A stretch of 64,000 nt of DNA from Micrasema longulum (taxonomy: Eukaryota; Arthropoda; Insecta; Trichoptera; Brachycentridae). The notes under the pieces were generated by a model. That model did not search any database, was not told the DNA's origin, and saw only the letters and a program-made list of their open reading frames with translations. Position numbers and translations under genes: made by a program. This document shows, piece by piece, positions 57,314-64,000 of the stretch. Location: positions 265,556-329,555 of the forward strand of contig JAGVSM010000459.1 of assembly GCA_022494885.1 (NCBI GenBank), in the 5' to 3' direction. Position 1 is the first letter of the stretch; the number at the start of each line of letters is the position of its first letter.

Positions 57314-58331
57314 ATGTCAAATAAATGCATCGTGTGCCCTGAGCTAATTACTACCAAGAACTCATTTACGTGCTCCGAGTGTAAAGGGTCACTCCATTAC
57401 AAGTGTGGCGGTTCACCTGAAGGAACATCGAAACCCCTCACTGCGGACAGACGCTGGTCACTGAAAAGCACTCTGTGCATCCGGATTTCTCAAGACACGA
57501 CTGATAACGCGGTGAAACCAGGGATTACAAACCAAGAGTTTGCGAGCCAGATTCTCCACAATAATTCCACTTTAGGTGAATCCTCACCCAGCTCCGTGTC
57601 TCTAGATATGATTTTAAGAGAAATCCTCGATACTAAGCGTCAGTTGGCGGGTCTCTCCGCTCTAATAGATGATTTTAAATTTATTAAAATAGAGTTAGTG
57701 GATCCAAGAGCATCCTGCAAATTCAACAACAACAAACTAAAAGACTACGCCACAAGAATTACGTCTATGGAAAATAAATTTCTTGAGATAGATAAAATCA
57801 AGGTAGTAGTCAAGAACGTCCAAGTTGAGGTGAATTGATTTAAGGCTGAGATGGCAGTCAAAGATTAATGGTCCAGACTCAACAATATTGAAATAAAGGG
57901 TGTGCCATTGAAGAAGTATGAAAATCTATTCACAATATTAGAGAGCATCAGTGGACAGGTGAACTTCACTTTCCCTAAATCACAAATAATAAATAAACTA
58001 TATATCACGAGTACTTGTTTACAACTCTAAAGATAAATCAATATGAGTGAGTTTTATTGATCGATATATAAAAGAAGACTTCACATCGGCCGCTTGTGCT
58101 TTGAAAAACCTATCAGCTAACGATATAAGCTTCCACACAACCAATCGAATATATGTAAATGACCATTTGACTCCGTCGACCAAGAAACTTTTTACGATGA
58201 CCAAATCCAAGTTGAAGAACGAGAAGGGATATGAGTATGTTTAGGTGAAATGTGTCAAAATTCATGTAAGATTGAATGGTACTTCGAGTGTCCACATCAA
58301 CACCGAGACTGATTTAAACAAGTTCATTTAA
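57314..58331 (+). pseudogene. LINE ORF1: PHD-type zinc finger plus FP-like domain
   Basis: ATG at 57314. The first 174 codons are open, then TGA at 57836 and TAA at 57866 lie in an otherwise continuous frame. A frameshift near 58020-58046 leads into a second frame with a TAG at 58242-58244 before the natural stop at 58329. The N-terminus has C5-x2-C8-x11-C20-x2-C23-x4-H28-x2-C31, a PHD/RING-type zinc pattern whose final Cys pair is degraded (only C55 remains). Next comes a helical, probably coiled-coil region (about residues 100-170). The C-terminal third (58047-58331) contains VNDHLTPSTKKLF and KNEKGYEYV, which match the FP-type domain shared by lepidopteran LINE ORF1 proteins and baculovirus FP proteins. 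ORF1 proteins bind element RNA. The stops make this copy dead. Confidence 0.82.
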
Positions 58332-58985
58332 TATGTTTATTATGATTGATTTCGCTCGCATTTACTGAGATTTCCGTATTTACTTTTTATGTACTCGTAT
58401 TACTACTCGATTAACAATTTACTTAATGGGTTAGTAACCCCTGTTTCCGTAAGCCAACGCTCGCTTTATTATATTAATATATATGTATATTTTTCATTTT
58501 ATTACTTCATTTAAATTTTTTTGCTTTTTTTGTGTAAAATACATGTCTGTTCTTTATATATAAAAATACGTAAAACATGTAAAAGCCTACAAGGCATTTA
58601 ATATATATATATATATATATATTATTTGCCACATATATATTTGCCACGTATATATATATATATGCCTACTTACAATTCAACATTATTTATCTACGACGTA
58701 AGTCTTTACATCTTTGTCTCTTATTTTTATTTGCATATAATCATAATGGCGTGTGGCATTTCCTTTTGAAATAATTTTGTAGTGTTTTTTTACATTTTTT
58801 TTCTTTTGGGTTTAGATCATTGTTTCTTTTATGTTTGAGAATATTATGTTAACATACTTTGGTGCTATTTGTGAAAACCTGTTATTGGCTTTGTTATTTG
58901 TTATTTGTTTTGTATTTTACATATAATAATTGTAGCTGCTGGTTATCCGAATAAATAATAACAATAAAATAAAACGGCTTATAAT
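58332..58985 (+). mobile_element. 3' UTR-like end of ORF1 element; ORF2 absent
   Basis: After ORF1 there is no endonuclease or RT coding. About 650 bp of AT-rich sequence with (AT)n runs (58597-58670) ends in GGTTATCCGAATAAATAATA and AAATAAAA. The CTGTTATTGG block near 58880 is shared with 5335-5472. This looks like ORF1 joined directly to a 3' UTR and tail. Confidence 0.5.
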
Positions 58986-59035
58986 TTATAAATAAATAAT
59001 AACTTTTTCTGGTGGCCAGGTTTGTGTATAAATAT

Positions 59036-59275
59036 TCATCATCGTTAATCCTTTATTTGCACCTAGTGCATGGGCCACTTTCCAGGTATACCAATCACAG
59101 CATATATCGATATTTTTTGTCACTCTAAGGTAATATGGTCAGTCTTGCGCTTCAAGGACTACGAAATCTTGCGGTGTAAAAACGCCGTTTAAAAACGTAT
59201 TTTGTGTCAACCAATTATGAAATTAAACCCTAGACCTCTTGAACAGCAGGCACACACGTTGATCACAAGATCACG
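59036..59275 (-). mobile_element. SINE family S3, decayed copy
   Basis: On the minus strand: head ACGTGTGTGCCTGCTG with B-box-like GGTCTAGGGTTTAATTTC, body, CTTGAAGCGCAAGACTGACC, and end GCACTAGGTGCAAATAAAGG. Both promoter boxes are damaged. Confidence 0.72.
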
Positions 59276-59439
59276 AAGTGGCCAAATATTACTGCTAGAT
59301 AAAAAAAAACTAAAAGAATCGTACAAACGAAGTGTTTTGGTGAGGTACTTTGTTTTCGCATATATTTTTATATGCCTTACTTAAAGTTATGTATAATTCA
59401 ATTTAATATTCTTATTATTTATACGTAATGTACACAAAA

Positions 59440-60045
59440 CATTTTGATCGAAAAGTGGAGATGCTTCTTGCTTCTCTGAGGTTTTCTGACAACTTATTAA
59501 ACATTTAAAAACCTTTATTGTAATGGTGATTTTGAGTTCCAATCAGTCTCACCTTAGAAAGCCTGAAATCACGTTTACTTCTCGCTCCAGACTTGAGGAA
59601 ATTCTTATTTTATTTAATACTTTGTAACCAGTGGCGTGCAAAAGGTTTACCATAAAGGCAAGTTCACATTTTAAACAATAAATTGAGAAAAAAACATGAT
59701 GCATGCTTTCTTCACTACAGTAGTACAGTCTAAAAATCACCCAGAAGATAGATATATTATCGCATATCATAAAAATAAACAATATCTTATGAAAATATTT
59801 ATGGCAAACATGCTAGGCAAGCCCGACTTGTGGGCTTCTATAGAAGTACCGCCACTGTTTGTAACTCGTATCCAGGAAGCAGTTCTATTTTCAATTTGGA
59901 AATGAAAGTCAGAGCATTGACAGATTCCTCTTTTAATATTCAAGCTATTTAATTTTTCTGAAATTAATTTAATTTTGGTTGATTGACCATAATTTAATAC
60001 GGCTTTCATTGCCCTGTTCAGAGTAACTTTTTTTTTCAACTCCAT
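59440..60045 (-). pseudogene. LINE ORF2 C-terminal region split by a hAT-type MITE
   Basis: From 60045 leftward the minus strand reads LKKKVTLNRAMKAVLNYGQS, then LISEKLNSLNIKRGI and FQIENRTASWI. This is the post-RT region of a non-LTR ORF2 (the NRAMK...L..LN.L.I pattern). After the inserted element (59857-59629) the protein resumes in decayed form and ends with MFNKLSENLREARSISTF near 59510-59455, colinear with 42715-42880. Stops and shifts occur after the insertion site. The RT core is missing. Confidence 0.65.
59629..59857. mobile_element. hAT-type MITE with perfect 8 bp target duplication
   Basis: TTTGTAAC precedes (59621-59628) and follows (59858-59865) a 229 bp element with ends CAGTGGCG and CGCCACTG. 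An 8 bp duplication and CAG-starting inverted ends are the hAT signature. It has no transposase coding. It sits inside the LINE ORF2 fragment and is therefore younger than it. Confidence 0.85.
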
Positions 60046-61039
60046 ATCGTTTACAAGAAACTAGAAAAAAATAATAGTTCAACTGGGGCATTAAAATCGA
60101 TTGGAGTACTAATTTACTTGAATTGAAACGGTTTTTTTTCTAATTATAATTTTAAAAAAAAAACGGTTTTTTGTTTATGATTTCTATTGATTCATGATTT
60201 ATTATAAGAATTTTTCTGTCTTCCTCAGAAGTTCCAATAATATGAAGAATTTATTTTTGAACCAAATTAATCTGGGAATTTTGGATGTATGTACTCGTAT
60301 GTAGATCAAAGTCGAAACAATCCCGTTTGAAACGGAAAGTATAGTAAGCCTATCCACGGGTGTAGTCAGATTATCTCAGTATGTAGCGTGTGATCACGAA
60401 GCCATTTAAATCTTATTTCTCTTTGTTGGTCCGTTCACTCCCTCTCTATTCCTCCTCCCCCACCCCGAGCGGCACGCGCCGTGCCGCCGTGCCGCCGCCA
60501 CGCCGCACCGTGCGGCTTAACTAATTGAAGTGCTTTCGCGGAATTACAGTTATTATGTAAAGAGACTGGTGCCTATACAACCATACAACGGACCCGTAAT
60601 TCTTTATCTGATAAATAGACTGTGTGCTTTTATGATTAAAACTCGAGTCAAAGAATGTTTTTATATGCGATGTAAAGAGAACATTAGGGGTTGACGTGTT
60701 TATCCATGAGACATAATGAACCGGTAATTCAGACATGATTGGCGTGAGATTCTGTTTCATTTCAAAAGAGTCAATGAAAATTTAATGAGTTGGTTTTAAT
60801 AGTAAAATTTATTAAATTCATTTTGAAGTAAGAGTAATATTATTTACATTTATAAGTACGATAAAATTATTTGATATTTATTTATTTTTTTGCAATTTAT
60901 GTTGACTGAATTTCTGTGTCTAGGAGGATCAAAAATACATTTACGTGTGTGAAATAGAACCGGAATCCTGCACTAGTGTTTTTGACTAGATGGCTACTCT
61001 CAGGTAAAAATCCTGAATTAGGAAAGCGAGTGGAGATAA
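60046..61039. other. No gene; GC-rich block 60440-60520
   Basis: The GC block contains GCCGTGCCGCC-type tandem text and C-runs. It may be a simple-repeat expansion or a promoter-like island. The rest is AT-rich. Confidence 0.35.
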
Positions 61040-61215
61040 GTCCGCCCCGTTGTGTAGTAGTGAGCGCGTTCGCCTACCATTCTTGAGATATTGTGTTTGA
61101 TTCCTAGCAGGGTGAATTTATGTTCAATATTTATATATTGATTTGAATATTTGCAATATTTCAATGTTCCTACGCAGGAAGTGCAGGACTGATATTATAC
61201 CTTCATGTAAAATAT
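61040..61215 (+). mobile_element. SINE family S3, nearly full length
   Basis: Head CCGCCCCGTTGTGTAGTAG then GTGAGCGCGTTCGCCTACC is well kept, with B box GTTTGATTCC altered from consensus. The body ends with TTACCTTCATGTAA.ATATAA-type text and the last part is decayed. Confidence 0.78.
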
Positions 61216-62427
61216 AATCAAAATACGCTGCATTTGGTTTACAAATTAAAAATAAAATAAAATAACGGTCCTAGCTTAATACATACATTCAAAGTTTGAA
61301 TGAGGTATTATTTAAAGTTATTATAAGAAATGAATCAACTGATTATTTGCAATGAAGTACCTTAATATAAATATAAAAAAATATGTTCAATACATAATGA
61401 CACAACACACATGATAGTTTTAATAGGGCTGGCTGTTTTCTGCAAAATGCGCATCTTGCACGCATGCATACTGCAGGTTGTGTGGTCAGCCAGACTTTAA
61501 AAATCATTTTTACTGGTCGAAGTTTCCTCGCATCGAACAGGGAGAAAACTTCAACTTTAGCCTACGTTTGTACTGTATACGTTAATTTATTATGAGCTTG
61601 CATTTTTCTAACATTTCGCGAAACGGAGCTAGTGAATTTAAGTCAAATAGGTCGAAAGTCGCCATATATTTGTTGCTTTCAAACGAGCCAAGCATTTAAT
61701 TTATACCGAATACCATTAGCCATAGCTTTATAGGCATTATAATGTCTCCATGCATGATCCGCACCAAGTACGGAGCATTGCGTCCCCCATGCGCTATCAA
61801 TATTTTTATTTGCACTTGACTAAACGAATCCCTTTTATTGATATATTTATTCCATTGATCACTACTTGCGCGTACAATTTTATTGCATGGTGGAATCGTA
61901 TATTAGCCATAAATCATTATAATTTTATGAAGGCATTGTGCCGTTTATCGCTTTCTCGTATGTGACGCTAAACGTTTTTAAAAAAAAGTCCACAGTTTAA
62001 TTATCAATACTAGCTATGTACATACATCTTACTCGATTTAATATGGTCCCGGGCGTAAATCTTAATTAAAAATGCAGGTATATTCAAAACATGCAGGTAG
62101 ACATACAATAGTTTATTAAAGCGTAGAAATCATTGATAAACATAAAAAAATATCAATTGTATAAAAGCCACACGTGTAAAAATTTAAAAATGTGAATTTA
62201 AAAAAAATTGATACATCATTTTAATACAAAACTTTCGGTAGAGAGATCATAAAATTATTTTGTTTTAAAAATTAGTCGCTTGCGAAGGTAGATACCTAAG
62301 TGAATATCTCAAAAAATAAATATGAAAATTTAAAGAAATTTCAACCAGAGCCTTTTTGTTCAATTTTTGTTTAGTAAAATACCTGAAACTGTTCATATAT
62401 AGGGGTAAGATTCTTCCAAATAATTTC
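61216..62427. other. No gene recognised
   Basis: GC-richer at 61420-61560 with a short GGCTGGCTG/CAGCC inverted pair. No domain or repeat partner. Confidence 0.4.
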
Positions 62428-62490
62428 GCATAATGGTTAAGACTCTTGACTCACGCACGGAAGGTTCCGGGTTCATTTTCCAATGAGTAT
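62428..62490 (+). mobile_element. SINE family S1, head only
   Basis: CGCATAATGGTTAAGACTC (A-box region) then TTGACTCACGCACGGAAGG and GGTTCCGGGTTCATTTTCC (B box changed). The body is missing. Confidence 0.7.
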
Positions 62491-62580
62491 ACAATACACA
62501 ACAGTCCTGTTTAACCAAATTTAATGGACCGATGATATTTCGATTAATTCAAATGTGCGGCATAGAATGAATAAATAAGG

Positions 62581-62997
62581 GCATTGGAAGCAAAGATAGC
62601 AAACTCCCGTTTTGGTGTTTTCGAGAAAAATAACAAAAACTGCTACACGAATGCCAAAGAGAGTCTTCATGTTAAAAATATTATTTTCACTGAACTTAAA
62701 CTTTAAGGTACTAATAAATTAGCTTTAATAGAAACACGAATTAAAAAAACTTTCTTAATATTTGTTTATCACGGCCATTTTGAAAATTTAAATCTCAAGC
62801 CTGTCCTTGGTCGAATAAAATGGCTGATGGATATTGTTATGCTTCCAAACACTATTTTCAAACCATCAGAAGTATGATTTTATACTACATTTGCAACTCA
62901 ACTCATGATTTTTATGAAAATAAAGTTGACAAACTACAGAATGACATCATAACCAAAAAAAAATTTTTTTGGAGGTTGCTATCTTTGCTTCCAATGC
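62581..62997. repeat. Inverted repeat pair enclosing 417 bp
   Basis: GCATTGGAAGCAAAGATAGC with AACTCCC (62581-62608) is matched in complement at 62971-62997 with one or two differences. The inside has a chance frame at its right end that runs into the LINE fragment. No target duplication is visible. It may be a MITE-like element or a local inverted duplication. Confidence 0.55.
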
Positions 62998-62999
62998 TC

Positions 63000-63785
63000 T
63001 CAAATGATCTTAGTTCCCTGTTAGAGTGTAATTTTCTTTTTTATGTCGATGACTTAAAAATATTTCGTAAAATTTAATCAACAGTTGACCACGCAATGCT
63101 TCAAAAAGATCTTGATTCCTTAAGTGAATGGTGTGAAATGAATGATATGCACCTAAATGTTACAAAATGCTATAAAACAACGTTTACAAGAACTAGAACT
63201 CAGAGCTGTTTTACTTATAGCATTATTAATATTAATATTAACCTTAACTCAGTAAGCACAATCCGAGATCATGGAATTATTTTTGACTCACGTTTAACCT
63301 CTTCCAATCATTTCAATATTGTTAAAGAAATATCTCAAAAAATGTTGGGCTTCATACACAGAATATCCAAGTCATTTAAAAATGCAGAATCAATAATTTG
63401 TTTGTATAATTCTCTTGTACGTAGCAATTTGGAATTCGAATGTATTGTTTGGTCATTATGTGATTTATAAAAATATAATTGAAACTGTACAGAAAAAAAT
63501 CCTTCGTTCTTTGTCATTTAGATGTAATATGGGCAGAATACTTCAATGTTAAGACAAGCGCTTGGAGTATTTTAAAATTTAAAAGTTAGAAACTAGGAGA
63601 CAAATTACATACATGATGTAATTCACAATAATGTTGATTCAGTGTTTGGTGTTGAAAATGTGTCATTGTACGTTCCCGTGGGCGTCTGAGATCACCTGAT
63701 GTCTTTTACCTTCCATTTTTAACAAACAATATGGCACATTTTAACCCTTTTGAAAAAATGTTAAGACTCTCTATAACAAAATAGA
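63000..63785 (+). pseudogene. LINE reverse transcriptase fragment, palm to C-terminus
   Basis: Coding starts with NDLSSLLECNFLFYVDDLKI, where the catalytic box is YVDD (63042-63053). An in-frame TAA lies at 63075. The frame then continues LQKDLDSLSEWCEMNDMHLN and on through IIFDSRLTSSNHF, KMLGFIHRISKSF and LYNSLVRSNLEFE to a stop at 63468. Further decayed frames (IIETVQKKILRSLSFRCN, then a FYLPFLTNN region) reach about 63785. This is the RT thumb and C-terminal part of a Jockey/CR1-type element. The N-terminal endonuclease and the finger motifs are absent. Confidence 0.8.
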
Positions 63786-63799
63786 AAAAAATATATATT

Positions 63800-64000
63800 G
63801 TAAAAATCAATAACTTCATATCAAATAGCTTCCTAGTAACTTCTGGTGTACCACAGGGTGCCCACTTGGCCCCTCTTCTATTTAATCTGTTTGTTAATGA
63901 TGCTGCTAATGTTTTTTCTTTTACAAAATTCTGGCTTTTTGCTGACAATAACAAGATACTTAAGCTAATTAAAAATATTGATGACTGTGTCAGACTCCAA
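63800..64000 (+). pseudogene. Second LINE RT fragment, running off the window
   Basis: From about 63815 the frame reads NSFLVTSGVPQGAHLAPLLF with NLFVND, the SGVPQG...PLLFN-x-F-x-ND motif of non-LTR RT. A degraded catalytic box FADN follows near 63935-63950, in which the second Asp has become Asn, then IDDCVRLQ at the edge. It belongs to a family similar to the preceding fragment and lies head-to-tail after it. It is incomplete on the right because the window ends. Confidence 0.82.

Noticed and set aside
57296..57838. Earlier non-ATG start for the zinc-finger ORF1
   Set aside because: The codon at 57296 is TTG. The first ATG at 57314 begins directly before the zinc-finger cysteines, as in related ORF1 proteins.

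Overview
The window is strongly AT-rich eukaryotic DNA with no intact protein-coding gene and no tRNA or rRNA gene that I can support. It reads as a transposon graveyard from an insect, most likely a moth or butterfly. The grounds are three tRNA-derived SINE families with pol III A and B boxes, short non-autonomous Helitrons, many MITE-like elements, and a non-LTR retrotransposon ORF1 that joins a PHD-type zinc finger to a domain resembling the baculovirus FP protein, a combination known from lepidopteran retroelements. The order-level call is inference.

Layout. 1-6.1 kb: SINE, several MITEs (one nested in another), a ~110 bp tandem repeat and a full-length SINE. 7.9-8.6 kb: a Helitron. 9.5-21.8 kb: SINEs, four copies of the most abundant family (called R here), LINE 3' fragments, and a Penelope-like element with a GIY-YIG domain lying between two inverted LINE fragments. 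22-27.5 kb: almost featureless. 27.5-36 kb: SINE clusters, one SINE split by a 555 bp insertion with a 12 bp target duplication, and an ACAT microsatellite. 36.7-38.2 kb: a tandem-bearing palindromic element and a piggyBac-like relic. 39-49 kb: sparse repeats. 49.9-54.7 kb: tandem repeats, two further copies of the palindromic family and a second Helitron. 55-64 kb: SINEs, an ORF1-only retroelement, a LINE fragment carrying a hAT-type MITE, and broken reverse transcriptase fragments running off the right edge.

How the parts relate. Most features are non-autonomous and would have depended on proteins made elsewhere: SINEs on LINE reverse transcriptase, Helitron derivatives on Rep/helicase, MITEs on hAT or piggyBac transposases. 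Several nested insertions with readable target-site duplications give relative ages.

The most interesting signal is a small palindromic family (50670-50789, 52903-53085, 36690-36995). Two copies are flanked by 14-15 bp target duplications. Two copies carry a block resembling a degenerate hammerhead ribozyme core, and in one of these part of that block has become a 79 bp tandem unit. A related GAAACCGG block lies at the end of the Penelope-like element, so I suggest, as a hypothesis, a Penelope-dependent retrozyme-like family. Boundaries are approximate unless a target duplication or terminal motif is named.
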